Assembly: GCA_010093705.1 (NCBI GenBank)
Contig: MU006093.1
Location: forward strand, 1,296,849-1,360,848
DNA from: Patellaria atrata CBS 101060
Taxonomy: Eukaryota > Ascomycota > Dothideomycetes > Patellariales > Patellariaceae
DNA: 64,000 nucleotides
Direction: 5' to 3'
Positions 46,875 through 59,504 of this stretch are shown piece after piece (within the stretch, counting starts at the first letter, position 1; each line of letters starts with the position of its first letter). The notes beneath the pieces were generated by a model that was not told the origin of the DNA, made no database searches, and was given only the letters and a program-made list of their open reading frames with translations. The position numbers and the translations under genes are program-made.

Positions 46875-49800
46875 TTAGCCCTCCTCATCGCTTTCATTCC
46901 CGCCTTTCAACAATCTAGTAAAACGCTGTTTCTTTCTGTTCAGTTCATCGAAGCTTCCCTCTTCCACCACCTCTCCCTTCTCTAGCATGATGATTCTGTC
47001 CGCAATGCGCATCATATCCCTCTCGTGCGTAATGGCGATGACTGTAGTTCGCACTCCATCCTTTCTCCTGTCTATCAAGTTCGTGATCGCCTCAGCGATA
47101 ACGCGCCTACTCTCCGCATCGAGTGCGGATGTTGCTTCATCTAGTATTAAGACCTGGGGCTTACGAACAAGCGCGCGCGCAACGGCAATCCGCTGAGCCT
47201 GGCCTCCGGAAACACCCACGCCGTTGTCCCCAAGGAGCGTTTCATATCCTAAAGGTAAGCTCATTATAAAATCATCTATGCCTGTTGCTTTAGCCGCAGC
47301 TCGTATATTCTCCATGGATCTCAACGGCGAAGAATCGTGTATGCCATAAAGTATGTTTTCGGCGACGCTGATAGGGAAGAAGTATGGAGTTTGCGGTACA
47401 ACCGAGATTAATGTACGTAACGTAGGTGTATGTATGCGCCGGATATCCCGACCAGCAACTTCAATCTCAGCCTTCTGTCCCATCGCCGTTGGACGAGTAG
47501 GATACAGTTTGAGAAGTAGTGAGGCTATGGTAGACTTCCCGCTGCCGGTGGATCCAACGATAGCAGTAAAGCTACCCGAAACGAAGTACAAACTAACGTT
47601 GTTGAGAATTAATTGGTCTGGTCTACTTGGGTACCGAAAGCTCAGACTATTCAGGGAGATATCTCCAAGTTTTCTTGGACGTGTGGTTCCTTCATGTTCA
47701 TAAGAGGTTTCCGGAAGCTGCGCAAGCCGCAACAAACGGTTTGCAGATTCCCTAGATGATCCAATCCTAGGTATAGAAGCCAGAATCCCGCTAGCATTGG
47801 CGAAAGCTGTAAGGAGCATAGTGAATACCTGGACGATCTGGTTCACGCTGTATCTCCCTGACACTAGGAGTTCACCACTGTACCAGACTAGGAGTGCGAT
47901 ACCAAAGAAAATGAGACCAGATGAGAGTCCGAAGAGAAAGCCAAAATAGAAGGCCTTCTTTGATGTGGTCCGAAATGAGGATTGGACTGCTTGTTCATGC
48001 TTCACCTCGAATATTTCTTCCAAAGTGAGTAATTTAACCGTCTTTATGTTCCCAAAAGTTTCAGCGAACACACCGGCTGTGGCCTCAACTGCATCGTTAG
48101 TCAACCTTTCAAAATATGATGTCAGACGATTCAAAACGTTTGTAGTTCCATATATCAAAGGAGTGAAAGAGATGCCAACCAGGGTAAGTGCCCAGCCGAT
48201 CGAGAGTGACCAGACAAGAGAGCTTATCATCATCAACACGAGGATCAGAATAGGTATAACGATCTTGGCTATAATATTCTTAGTGTTCTCTGCATGGTTG
48301 TCGAAACATGCCATCAACTGAGTAACACTGTTCTCTTTGCCGTCGAAGAAACTGCGCGGTTGGTTAACGACGCGCTTCATACATTCAGCACGAAGTCTGT
48401 TGACCCAGATCTCGGCACACCCATCAAGCAGAGCATACGTAGCATATAATGATATGCCACCTACGACAGCTAATCCTATTATAAGTCCAGAATACATCGC
48501 TGTTTTACGTGCACGATTCTCGGTAAGGTTAAATGTGCCTAATAGTTGTCCTAACAACCATCCGAAGGCTGATCGGGTTATGGCTTGCACAATGAGTGCT
48601 AATAAGCCAACAAGCAACATTAAACGTGCTGAAAGTCCTAACCGTGGCCATATTGTCTGCATAATTTGCAACAACGATAATGCGGAATGCTCCATGGATA
48701 GACGAGCAGATGAAACGTCATGCTCTGTCCAGCCCGTTCTTTTCTCGTCTGCTGCTGCTAGAATTTGTTGAACTTCTTCGCTGACCTGGAGAGAAAAGAT
48801 TGAAGGCTGTGTGATGATTGAATTCGCTCGAAGCACCCTCAGTTGTCCGTGGTTAGTATAGGTAGAATGGCGAGGGCTTAGCATCATCTGCGCAACAGAG
48901 TTCGCATCCTCAAGATTCTCAAGCATTTTAACGCTTTGAATACTTAGTCGATGATTCAAAGTCTCGGGTTCTGAGTGCAAAACCTCTAGTGAAACCGCAG
49001 ACTTGAGGTTGTGAACAGATGAAAAAAGAGATATCCTTCTACGTCGTTTTTCAGCGATGACATCAGAAAAATGGCCATCATTTCCATGCAATGAAGGTTC
49101 AATTATATTATCAGAGTCCTCAGGGTCCGCTAAAGGCGAGAATTTAGGCGACAGCGGCGATGTGGAGTGGTGATTGTGCAATTCCAGTGCGCTCTGGTAT
49201 CCTTGCTTGATAATACAGCCGTTCTCAACCACATAGACAAAATCTTGAGGTGCTATTTGGGACGTGTCGTGGGTAATAACAATTGTTGTTTTGTTTTTCC
49301 GCCAGGCCCGTACTGCTTTCATCATGGCAATCCGGGTAACATAGTCCATGGCGCTTGTTGACTCATCGAGAATTAGGATGGGTGAATCTCGAATTCTTGC
49401 TCTTGCTAATGCAACGCGTTGTTTTTGGCCACCGCTAAGGGCATTTCCATTCTCCCCCACGGTCGTTTCGAGACCTCTAGGCATATCACTCAAAGCTTGA
49501 CCAAGAACCGCAAATTCAGCGGCTTTTTGCACGTCTGTTCTTGTGACTGGTGGACTACCATGACTCCCGTAAGCTATATTCCTCCATATAGAATCATTAA
49601 AAAGAACGCTATGTTGTTCAACAAGCGTGATTCTGCTTCTCAACCATACGAGGTCAAGTTTCTCAAGCGGATAGCCGTCCAGATCAATTAAGCCGTGAGT
49701 ACAGGGATACAGGCGTGTAAGAAGCTGGCCGATAGTGGTCTTGCCTGAACCACTGCTGCCAATGATAAATCTCATTTCCCCGGCTGGGAATGACATTGAG

Positions 49801-51373
49801 GCGCTCGCGAGGACGGTTTGATCTGGTCTGGAAGGGTAAGAAAATGAAACCTATAATACCGTTAGACCGTAGACTAACCCATGCCCTCAATCATTGTGGC
49901 ACTCCTAGGCTGCTGTACGTTTATTCGTGGGAGCAAACTCAGACTCCGCTGTATCTTAAGAATCAGACAAACAGAAAATTGCAGCTGCATGAACGCTTAC
50001 ACTATAGTACATGACTTATAAAGCTATAAGGATCTGAGGTTTGGGTGTCTTTGTAGATTATATAGCAAATGTGTGGAAATAAATGCCAACCCCGATAAGG
50101 GAAGAGATCAATTGCTAACAGAGTACATACCTGCTGCATGTGAATACTCCTAGGCTCATGGCGGAGATGCGGTTTGAGTGGTCCCGAGCGTTCGAGGAAC
50201 TCATCTGAACAGTCGAGGAGGTTTCTCAGTTTAGATGCTGCTGCTTGACCTTTGTCAAGAATATTGAGTTGAGGTAGGAAGTCGTTCAAAGCATCAATCA
50301 TTTGCAGGGATGCCCAGACAGTCATGAAAATCTGTCCTGCATTAACCTTACCTGCAAATAATAGGGTACTACCATACCAAAGGCCCTGGACAAATAAGAC
50401 GAAACTCGAAAATTGCACCAGCGAAAACTGTAGGGCTACCCAATGTCCCTGTCGATTATAGAGTTCTCCAGCACCTTTTACCGCCTTGATATACCTCCAT
50501 ATTGCCGACTGTTGTCCATTGAATATCTTGATCGCATCTATGGACGAGAAAGCGTGTATAGCGTGACTTCCGGCCTCGGATAGCTTCTGGTCGTAAATTT
50601 TTAGAACCGGCTGTTGTCTAGACGCGATCCATGCGAATAAACACCCAATAATCGGAATGCCGCAGATCGTGACTAATGTGATCTTCCATGAGGAGTACAT
50701 AGAAAGACCAATAGAAGCTAGGCATGCTGTAAGACTCTTAAATGCGGTACCTATACTTTGAGAAGTTGCATTTCGCAAATCAAGGACGTTGCTAGGGTGC
50801 AATCAGCGAGATATCTTAAACTCATTCAATAGATACTGACGTTTGTAGACGAGGAGAGAAGGACCTAACACCATCCTCTTGCGTATCAAACCAGGCCATA
50901 CTTTTCTTAATGAAAGCATGAAACAGCGCCCTTCGGGCACCCCGCGCTTGCATTTCACCAAAGAATGCCCAAAGAGCGTAGAGAGTTCCTTGGAGAACCC
51001 AATGTAAACATCCAAGTCCTACTGAATATACACAGTATATCGTCATCTTATTCTTCAACTCATCTTTCTCCAACATGCCTGAAGCATACTTGCTTAGAGA
51101 GTCAAATATCTTGCTGAGTAAGTACGCTTCTGTGAGTTCAAGGACACCCGTAACGATTGAAAGGCAGATGGCAGGTATCAAGACGAACAGCTGTCGTCTA
51201 GTCGTAAAATAAAAAAGGTGTCTCCAGTTAGGCGAACTCGCAGTCGTACTCTCATCAACAAGGCCAATTTTGGTTTCATGAATGCTCAAGCGAGTAGTTG
51301 ATTCGACCGTTCTGGGCGGCGTTTTCGTTTTCGAGTCAAGGTTAAGACCTTGATGTCCTGCCGATTGCTGCAT
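46875..51373 (-). CDS. STE6: STE6-like full-length ABC transporter (a-type pheromone exporter family)
   Basis: Three exons, 50841-51373, 50131-50791 and 46875-49850, with introns of 49 and 280 nt, give 1389 residues in a TMD-NBD-TMD-NBD order. NBD1 has GSSGSGKTT (Walker A), LSGGQKQRVALARARI (signature) and PILILDESTSAMD (Walker B); NBD2 has GSTGSGKST, VSGGQAQRIAVARALV and QVLILDEATSALD. Both H-loops are present (ITHDT, ITHERD), so both sites look able to work. The segment LNDFLPQLNILDKGQAAASKLRNLL after TMD1 resembles Ste6 and related a-factor exporters more than Pdr/Mdr drug pumps; in pieces: LNDFLPQLNILDKG, AAASKLRNLLD. A multidrug role cannot be excluded. The 280-nt second intron is long for this window. 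Confidence 0.85.
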
Positions 51374-51899
51374 CTAATACTAAAGACTAGGGTGTCCATG
51401 GATCGCTGGCAATACTGAGGACACAATATATCTGTATATTTCAAAAAAGTGTGACTGGGGTATTGGACTAAGAAGACTCGACAAAATTTTTACGCAGGAA
51501 AAAAAGTGTAGAGACTAAGATATTGATAATCCGGAATGTTCATTATTGATGGTGTAGCACAAGGAATCTCGCTACATATTGTTCTTATCGCCTTTGAACT
51601 CCTATTGTTCTACCCTGGCCAACCTTGATCAAAACCAAAGCCTATGAAGACTATGATACTGCAAACATACAATAGGTCAATCGGCTAGAGTATCCAATGC
51701 CGGGGTTTTAGTCTGTGGGGCGAAGTAAAGGACGAGTGAAAGAGACATCCCAAGTCATAGCGTTTCTAAGATGAGAGATGTCGCAACGTCCAGTCGATAG
51801 AGGTTCCACTTGGCGATATATCTTATAGAAGTCGGATGGTAATGGCAAACCCGCCTTGGGGCTCCGAGAAGGTTTATGAAAGCTGTTTTCTGCTCAGTT
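51374..51899. other. STE6 upstream / PBDC1 3' region
   Basis: About 525 bp between two minus-strand genes, AT-rich near 51470-51550. No gene recognised. Confidence 0.5.
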
Positions 51900-52608
51900 T
51901 TACTGATTCTCCTTCTTCTTGATCTCCGGATGCGCTTTCTCATACACCCAGTCGTTCAGCCCTGCTCGATTCCTATAATACCATGAGAAATGTAGCATCG
52001 AAGGCGAATAATTCATCCATAACCTACCGTGCAATCTCAATCGCATAGAACTGCATACGCACCACTAGGAGTCCAGTTCAGCAGCATTCTATTGGCTAAA
52101 GCGCAGAATCTTTCTACCCACCGAATATAGTCTCTTTCTCCCCATATTCAAACTTCGGATTCGATCTCATCATTGTTCCAAAATTAAAATCATCAACTTT
52201 CTTCTCATACTGGTTTATGAAGTTACGCCAGCGTTCCTTTCCCTCCTTGCTTTTCATCTTGTCTTCATCTATCGTCTCAGCAGGATCAAATTCGGGAAAT
52301 TCCGTTTTGAAATGCTCGTATATATCGTCGTCCATACGCGTCAGTCGCAACTCGGATCCTCGCCGTAACTGAAGAAGTGACCAGTAAGTTTCGAGATGTT
52401 GAACAACTGGATGACCGATCAGCAAAACGACATAACCACCCACTTAGACATCTCAGTGAGTGACCCGTACCTTTGACCGCAAACTGCCTTTCCATCTTCA
52501 CTCATTAGCGACAGAGCCTCCACAATTATAATATCCTGTACATACATCCTCAAAGTTATCCGCCTGCTCCGGGGTAAGGCTTGCGCCTGGGGGACCTAAG
52601 GATGCCAT
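51900..52608 (-). CDS. PBDC1: PBDC1 family protein (yeast Ypl225w type)
   Basis: Five exons, 52546-52608, 52471-52495, 52122-52406, 52028-52064 and 51900-51972, with introns of 50, 64, 57 and 54 nt, give 160 residues. The joined protein runs MASLGPPGASLTPEQADNFE, MERQFAVKVVQHLETYWSLL, GSELRLTRMDDDIYEHFKTE, RWRNFINQYEKKVDDFNFGT, VVRMQFYAIEIARNRAGLND. This matches the PBDC1 fold over its full length. Yeast Ypl225w has been reported as a co-translational chaperone for translation elongation factor eEF1A; the older name polysaccharide biosynthesis domain is misleading. The five small exons are fixed by conservation on both sides of each junction. Confidence 0.92.
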
Positions 52609-53087
52609 ATTGATAGTTTGTTATAGTCTATAAGTTCGGCAGATAATGTACGGTTGGGAGAGAAATCCTGTGTTGCGAGAAGAGTGAGAAAAGTATTTAT
52701 TTGGGGTAATTTCTTCGAGGACATTTTAAGAGCCAGAAAAAAAAGTTCGTCATAGTTCTACAGTAGAACTCATTCGAGTGCCCCGCATGTCCTTAGTCTA
52801 GAGAACACCATTCTATATTAGAAAAGTGAACCCTGAAGGTTATCGCCATCTTACTCAGGTCCCATCATCTTCATGAGAAGATGATGTGATAAACCTGGAA
52901 GATCGCATTTCGGCCAATAAGACTCTATATATATACCGGACGTCAGTTTAAACACTCCGTTAACTTTATTCAATACCTAGGACTCTTCCTTAAGAATCAA
53001 ACACAAGAGCAAACTTCCGATGTCCTTTGTCATGTTCGATAACTGTGTTAGGTCCAATCATAAGATATCTTATACAGATAGCAGGAG
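52609..53087. other. PBDC1 upstream region
   Basis: About 480 bp between two minus-strand genes. Contains AT-rich stretches and a near-palindrome ATCATCTTCATGAGAAGATGAT-type string around 52865-52887 (arms ATCATCTTC and GAAGATGAT). No gene recognised. Confidence 0.45.
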
Positions 53088-53678
53088 TTATAATTCATGC
53101 GCTGATCGGCTTCTCGCCCTCTTGCGCCTTCTGCGAACCAAACCTCTCGGACGGATAGACTGAATTTCAATGAAACCGGTCGTATTATCGAGGCTAAAGT
53201 CCTCGAACAAGTTTTTAGAAGCCTTATCGGCGGAGTATAAGTCCTCGACTTTATTTGGACGGCCTAGGTGGTTACCATGTCCTTGTACAAGCGTATTCAG
53301 GGCTCACGACAGACAGGCTCTTGGCCGGAGAGCAGTGAGCTCTCTACGAATTCACGTCCTAGACTAAAATTTCCAGGGGTTCCAATTGGTATGGCCAATA
53401 CTCTTCAAGGTATGAAATCTAACTTACCTCGAATTGTTCAAGTAGTAGGACTGGTTATGCGTGAGCGTGATCAACCGCTCCTGTAGACTTCGGAACTGCG
53501 TGTCCATGGCTAGACCCTCAATGCCACGATAGGCGTTCCGGAGAATCGTCATGGCTGATGAGTCGTAGTCACCACCGCTTTTCGGCCGATGGAAACGGTT
53601 CTCGATGAAGTTTACGCTCCCAATACCGTTGCTAGGACGGAGTTCGACCAAGGTGGTGACGATCTCGATACTACCCAT
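53088..53678 (-). CDS. Unrecognised 160-residue protein, three exons
   Basis: Exons 53428-53678, 53308-53363 and 53088-53263, with introns of 64 nt (GTAAGT...TTTTAG) and 44 nt (GTGAGC...CACCTAG), close in frame to 160 residues. Two good donors and exact frame closure suggest a real gene. The product begins MGSIEIVTTLVELRPSNGIG, contains RNAYRGIEGLAMDTQFRSLQ and ends with an Arg-rich tail (RPRGLVRRRRKRARSRSAHE). No signal peptide at this start and no family recognised. The Met at 53678 may be internal: upstream sequence reads FWDPEGKV in frame, and a further open piece with a signal-peptide-like start lies at 53867-54109. A larger, more exon-rich gene is therefore possible. Confidence 0.45.
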
Positions 53679-54384
53679 GACTTTGCCTTCAGGGTCCCAG
53701 AATTTTTATGAGTATACCTTCACAAAGTGGACCATAACATTGTTGGACTTGTCTATAAGTAAAGTGTGTATCTAACAGCCTGCTGGAAATACAACTCTTC
53801 AACAAATCCCTTTTGTACATCTTTGATTACCATCTTTTTGACAAAAACACTCAGAGGCCTTCATCTCTACAGAAAGTGATTTCTCTTACTGCCTGATGTT
53901 AGCGAGGAAGAAAATATCATGTCGCCCTCAATGAGGCATCGCGGAATAGTGCTGGTATTGAATTCGCCTATTAATATGTTAGCTGCATTGTCTGTTGATT
54001 TATGCTCAAACCTACCTGAAAAGGCTGAGCAAGCATGTCCTTGCACCATTGTAGCACCAAAAAGAGAATAAAATATGATTAGATTATGGAGAAAACCAGC
54101 GTGAGACACTCAAGATCCAGCATGAAAACTTATATCCAAAAAGAAGGATATATTGGAGGTCAATTGAGATTATGAGCATCGTGTTTGTTAATAACGACTG
54201 CTACCTTAGGTTGTATGACCGATAATAAATTACAACAAGGGTCCATGGTAGGCCAATCATACAGCTAAAGGTAGAAACGGTACGGTACTGTATCTTAGGT
54301 ACTTTGTACCTTCAAAGATCTCCTTGCGGTAGTCAGAGATTCAAGTCTTCTCTATGAATTCGAGCACCACTGGGGTCCTCAGCA
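53679..54384. other. Intergenic region, possible extra upstream exons on the minus strand
   Basis: Between the 160-residue ORF and PIG-S. Minus strand 53867-54109 encodes MSHAGFLHNLIIFYSLFGAT and VQGHACSAFSG, a secretory-leader-like start, with a plausible 49-nt intron (GTAGGT...TTAATAG) leading to EFNTSTIPRCLIEGDMIFSS. I could not join this to the gene at 53678 in one frame. A GTAC-rich string at 54279-54310 lies 75-105 bp before the PIG-S ATG. Confidence 0.35.
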
Positions 54385-56179
54385 ATGCCGTCCAATCCCC
54401 CTCCCTCTCCGGCTCCATCAATACAGGATGCAACTAATATCCCCCCTAAAAGCGGAGCAGTTGACGCACTCAACAAGGCCAAACAACCCCCTCCCGAAAG
54501 CAACGAGACCCTGTGGACGCGACGGCTAGTTATTCTCTCCTTTTGGGCTGTCGTGATTTGTCTAGGGATACCAATATGGTGGAAAACCACAACTGTCTAT
54601 CGGGCTGTTCTGCCTCTCCAGGCAATGATGGATTGGTCAGACGGGAAGGTATCGTCATATCTTTCGTCCAATTTTTAACGTATTCATTGCTAATTGTAAT
54701 TCCTAGATCTGTCGACCCGTATTCCCGCTTCAGATATTCATTGACGCGCCTTTCCTTCTTCCAGCGGATGCACAGAATCTTATACGGACGACACAGCACG
54801 CGTTGGACGATTTAAACGATTTTTCGGCCCATCACCTTCGTCTACTACTATCCGAGCCCCGGTCGACTTCGAACTTTTCACAGGATATTGTACAGACGAC
54901 ATCGATTAAGGGACTCGGCGATGAGACTCATGATAGAGAAGACATAGCTCTCAAAATCAATCTCATACCAGGGCAGAGCGGGAGTGTTCCCCGGTCAGAG
55001 TTGCAACCATACGAATCCAGGCTAGATGTGTTCTATACTCCGAACCAGATCCCCTCTTCCTCCTCAACATCCTCACCTCTAGCCACATTCATAGCAAACA
55101 AGCTACAATTCATATTCGCGGAAGAACAAGCATCGTTGGCGTATTTGCTGTCCCAGAGCAACACCGGTCAACAGACACAGATCAAGTCCATGTCGCAAGA
55201 GACAGCCGCCTCTCTAGCACGACAATCTACGAGATCATTCAAGTATGCTCCCACATACCATCTGACTTTCTCTCTCTTCACACCCACCTCAATTCCTACG
55301 GAATGGGATATTGAAGCCGCTCTCAAGGAGTATATGCAACCCTTACTGGCAAGTCTATCCTCAATCAGCGAATTCACCGTCGATACTCAACTCCAGCTAT
55401 ACGCCACCTTTTCCCCATCCGTTCAACAACCAGAGGAGGATCCTACGACCGGGACCTGGCTCCTACGAAAAGATGATCTCAGCGGTTTCGTCAACGCAGC
55501 CGAGTGGCCCCTAAGTCCAAGCATCGGCAAGGGTCCCACCGTCAACTTCGTCCTCTACGTCCCCACAGCCGACCAAGCACCTCTCGTCGTCAAAGAAAAC
55601 CGCGGAAACAGCTGGCTAGTCCCTCAATGGGGTGGCGTCGTGATCCTCAACCCACCCTACGGGGAAAAAACCAAAACACCCTCGACACTCACAAAAAATG
55701 ACTTGCAACCAGCAATGCTCACCTTCTCAAACCAACTCCTCTCCCTTCTCGGCCTACCACAATCCCCTGCATCCCTCCCCCTCCGCATCTCAACCCTAAC
55801 CCGCGTCCGCGCCGCCTCCCTCCTCTTCTCCGCCTCCTCAACCCTCGGCGCCCTCGCCAGACTCACCCAAGCTCTCGAATCAATCGCCATCCCCGACACC
55901 GTCGCCCACTCCGTCGACCAGACTATCAGCCGGCTCCACACCGCCTGCACCGATCTCCGCGAGGGCAGGTTCCACAGCGCACTCGCCAACGCTCGCATCG
56001 CGGAGCTGGAGGCCGAAAAGGCTTTCTTCGAGCGCTCCATGGTCGGTCAGGTCTACTTCCCCGAAGAGCACAAGGTCGCGGTCTACCTGCCGCTGTTAGG
56101 CCCCGTGAGCGTGCCGCTGATCATGGCGGCGTTGAAGGAGGTTAGGAAATTGAGGGCGAGGGCGCAGGCGGGTGCTTGA
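54385..56179 (+). CDS. GPI17: GPI transamidase component PIG-S (Gpi17)
   Basis: Two exons, 54385-54648 and 54707-56179, with a 58-nt intron, give 578 residues. PIG-S is an ER-membrane subunit of the complex that attaches GPI anchors to proteins. It has the family layout: cytosolic Pro-rich N-terminus, first membrane segment LVILSFWAVVICLGIPIWW, then WKTTTVYRAVLPLQAM, a large lumenal part with CRPVFPLQIFIDAP, YHLTFSLFTPTSIPTEWDIE, VNFVLYVPTADQAPLVV and VPQWGGVVILNPP, and a second membrane segment near the C-terminus (YLPLLGPVSVPLIMAALKEV) with a short basic tail. Length is as expected. Convergent with the TGL-type lipase. Confidence 0.94.
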
Positions 56180-56971
56180 AGTATTCGCTATCTGAGACCT
56201 GAGGAGCGGATACTAAGATTGTACATACGAAAGGCGTGTCGTGGGATAGAGCGATGTTGTCACTTCCCCTGTCTCGGTGTTGCGAGTCTGCCGTACATTC
56301 ACGGATAAGCAGGTTTCTGACGCATCGGTACGAGAGAGTGGAAATCGTACGGATGACCCTGGGAGTACGTAGGACATGACCGTACGGAAAGTAGACGCGA
56401 TTAGTACGCATGATATGGTAGGCTCCTGATAGTTATGCGGTAAGCGTACCGAGAGCGGTGGATGTCAATTTAGCAGGGGAGATGATGAGAGGTGCTGCCA
56501 GAGGTGACATCAGGGTGAAGCTAGATGCGGACGTCGATACAAGGACGGGCTGTGAGCGATATGTCTATTACGACGTATGCATATGTGTAAGATTGAGGAA
56601 GAGACGCTGTACCTCTACCTTGGGACTGTGGATGTCCATGATCCCAACAGGATGAGGCATTACAGCATAGCAACCATCTAGGAAGAAACATACAAATTTG
56701 TCACCCCAAACGCAGAAACCAGGTGTACAATAAATATACCTACTTCAATGTGATGTACTATATACCCACCACCTATTTGATTCCAAAGAAAAGAAAAGAA
56801 AAAGAAAAATATCAATCTAGAGGTATCATATCCCGTATCCCAAAAATGCCCTACCGCGCCAAATGCAAAATCACCCATTCCCCCCTTCAACGAATCGTGC
56901 AAGCGTATCTCCCAGAACCCGAAGAACCTCGCCCACAACGGGCGACGTGATAACCAAGTCCCTCATCCTTC
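56180..56971. other. Convergent 3' intergenic region
   Basis: About 790 bp between PIG-S and the TGL-type lipase. Short frames on both strands are not coding-like. Nothing else recognised. Confidence 0.5.
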
Positions 56972-59504
56972 TCACGCCGCCCCCTCAACCCCCTTCAACC
57001 TCCCCCCCGCCTTCTTCCTCAACACCATTCCCCTAGTCCCCGAAATATCAACCTTCAAATCCAGCCCGCTTTTCCGACTCCGCAGCGGACCCTCCGGCAC
57101 GTCGTCGGAAAAGTCGGGCGCTGTGTAATCAGCCCTCGAGGCCTCTATCGCGGACTGTGAGTGAAAGATTTTTTTATAGCGGAGCTCCGGCGACGACGGG
57201 CCTGCTGGTTTGACATTTGAGATAGAGGTGGTGAGGGGAAGCGGACGGCCGGGTGTTATGTGGACTGGGGGACGAGCGATGCTGGGGGTGGCGGGTTGGG
57301 AGGCGTGGGGGAAGAGTGGGCGGGTTGAGGGCCAAAGGGTGGGGAGGGGCGAAGGCGGGGAGTCCAGAGGTGTGGTATCGTCCTCATCGTCGGACGAGGC
57401 GGTGGAGTTGAGACCATCGTCCGCGTCCGAGGATAGGGCGTCGGAAGATGAAAATTTGCGTGCTGCGTCCTCTGTGGGTTTGCGAAGGACAGGGAGGTGG
57501 ACGGAGTTGGCGGTGACCGGAAAGCGGAAGTCTTTGAGCGGGAAGGAATTGTATGTTGAGCCGAAGTGTGTGGATTTGTGCTTTGATAGTTTGCGCCGTT
57601 GTGAAGATTCGCGCTTTTCTCCTTTCTCTGATCCTGCGCGTGAACTGGGTCTACTCATTGTGTTGAGACGTAAATCGACCTGACTCGGACTGAAGACGAC
57701 TCTCGTTCTGAGTTTCTGAACTGCATCGTCAAGGGCCAGCTCAATCGCACAGTGATTCCGGATCCTGCTTATCTTTGGCCATGTGGCTCTTTCACCAGCA
57801 ATTGTGGCTTGGAGCATGAATTCAGTGGTAGGATTAGATAATACCCGGGGAAACTGAGCATAGGAGATCTCGGGAAAGATGGTGATATCTCCAGAGTATC
57901 GCTGACTAAGAACCGATCTAGCCTTGGTGACAAGATTAGGGAATATCCCCATCTCAGCTAAGACGTGCATCCGGTGCAAAGCCTCATCCTTTGCTAGGTT
58001 TGCCATCGAGTGTAACCACCCAGGGCCAGCTGCGAAGGCAGACGTAGACTGCTGAGCTTCAGCAGAAATGAGTTCTTCTTCCTTCTTCAAGAAGGGAACA
58101 ACATGAGGATTAACCTGGGAGACTATAAAATGATTGACATTGAACATTTCAGCCAACCTGGTCATAGGTAGATCGTTATCGACGGAACCGTCGATCCAAC
58201 GCTGTGGGGAAGGATCCCAAGGGACCTCCTTTCCAGTCTTTGGGTCCTTTGCCAGCAGCGAAGCGGCTGAGAAAACAAATGGTACCGAACACGAAGCAGC
58301 TCTACAGACTAGAGTTAGTATGTTACATATGCTATATGTAATATAGGGGTTAAACTTACACTGCGGACCAAATGATAACATTGGGCGCCGTTACGTAATT
58401 CAAAAGTCGAGGTAGCTCATAAATACTTGCACTGCTAACGCAGATATTCAAGATTCTCCTGGTGCGGTTGTAGGCTTCTTGAAATGTCATATCACCAAGC
58501 AGATCACGCATGACCCTGATCAGATTGGAAATGTCGAAAATTGACCCGTACTTGAGGAATCTAGCGACCTTAGTCATGACACCTTCCCCATCGCCCTCCT
58601 TTTCGAATACGGCAAGATCACCGTAGCAGAAACTTTCTAAAACTTCAGGGATCTCGATATCGGTCTTGGTGCATAGAACTGCGCAGACGATGCTACCAGC
58701 AGATGCTCCTGAAATGATACGGGGTAGGAGTTTATGTTCCCAAAGGGTTTTGACAACACCAATGTGATTCATGCCAAAAGTCCCTCCTCCTGAGAGAAGT
58801 AACGCACTCCTTCCGAAAGCTTGGCGAGCGGCGAGAAGCTGATCTAAAACGTTTCTGGAATCCAGTGAATGGTTATGCTGTTTGGAGAGAATGGAGAGGA
58901 GAGCATCTAAAGTCTGCTGAGCGGAGTCTATATACTGTTCAATCAATCTTTTCGTCCCAATGTGGGAATGTTTGTACAGCCGTAGATCGCCCATGTTCCC
59001 AAGGTCGCGTGTAAGAGCTGTACGAATCTGGACAAGCATTCGTGCAGGATCACAGCTAATACGTGCTTCCTCAAGTTCCTGCAGACGTCTTTCTACCAGA
59101 CAAACATTATATTCAGCGCATTCCAGCTCTTCTTTCCAGGCGTCGTTGCCCTCTAGCTGATCCAGTTCCATAGCGGCAGCTCTCCATTCTTGGAAATTCA
59201 GGGCCTAAAGCAGAATTGTCAATAAGCGTTTCTGTTCACGGTATTCTTTAGTATTTACCTCCTTCATGCGCAGATACAGAATCTGCCTTCTACTATGGTT
59301 CGCATCTACCAGCGATGCATCGCTGGCATTGTTCAAGGTAGTGGCAATGCCGTCAAAGGTATCGCCTGGATGCAGGACCAGCCGCACCAAAGGTGACAAA
59401 AGGCCTCCATAGCTCTTGGACTTGCGAACTTGTCTATGTTGTTGATTTATCGAAGCGGTGAGCCGAGAAGTGCCAGGCAGTATGATGTCGTCGAGCAAGG
59501 ACAT
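56972..59504 (-). CDS. Patatin-domain lipase, TGL3/4/5 type
   Basis: Three exons, 59259-59504, 58360-59204 and 56972-58301, with introns of 54 and 58 nt, give 806 residues. Fungal members hydrolyse triacylglycerol or lysophospholipids at lipid droplets. The N-terminal DUF3336-like part contains FQEWRAAAMELDQLEGNDAW. The patatin core has ALLLSGGGTFGMNHIGVV (oxyanion loop, about 221-226), IISGASAGSIVCAVL (GxSxG, Ser about 250) and WIDGSVDNDLPMTRLAEMF (catalytic Asp). YAQFPRVLSNPTTEFMLQAT and a His-containing IRNHCAIELALDDAV close the conserved part. A long Ser/Pro-rich C-terminal tail is probably regulatory. The start MSLLDDIILPGTSRL at 59504 is preferred; the frame beyond is uncertain. Confidence 0.9.

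Noticed and set aside
53264-53363. Apparent frameshift in the 160-residue gene
   Set aside because: At first the frame seemed to jump near 53307, but a 44-nt intron with a GTGAGC donor restores it exactly.
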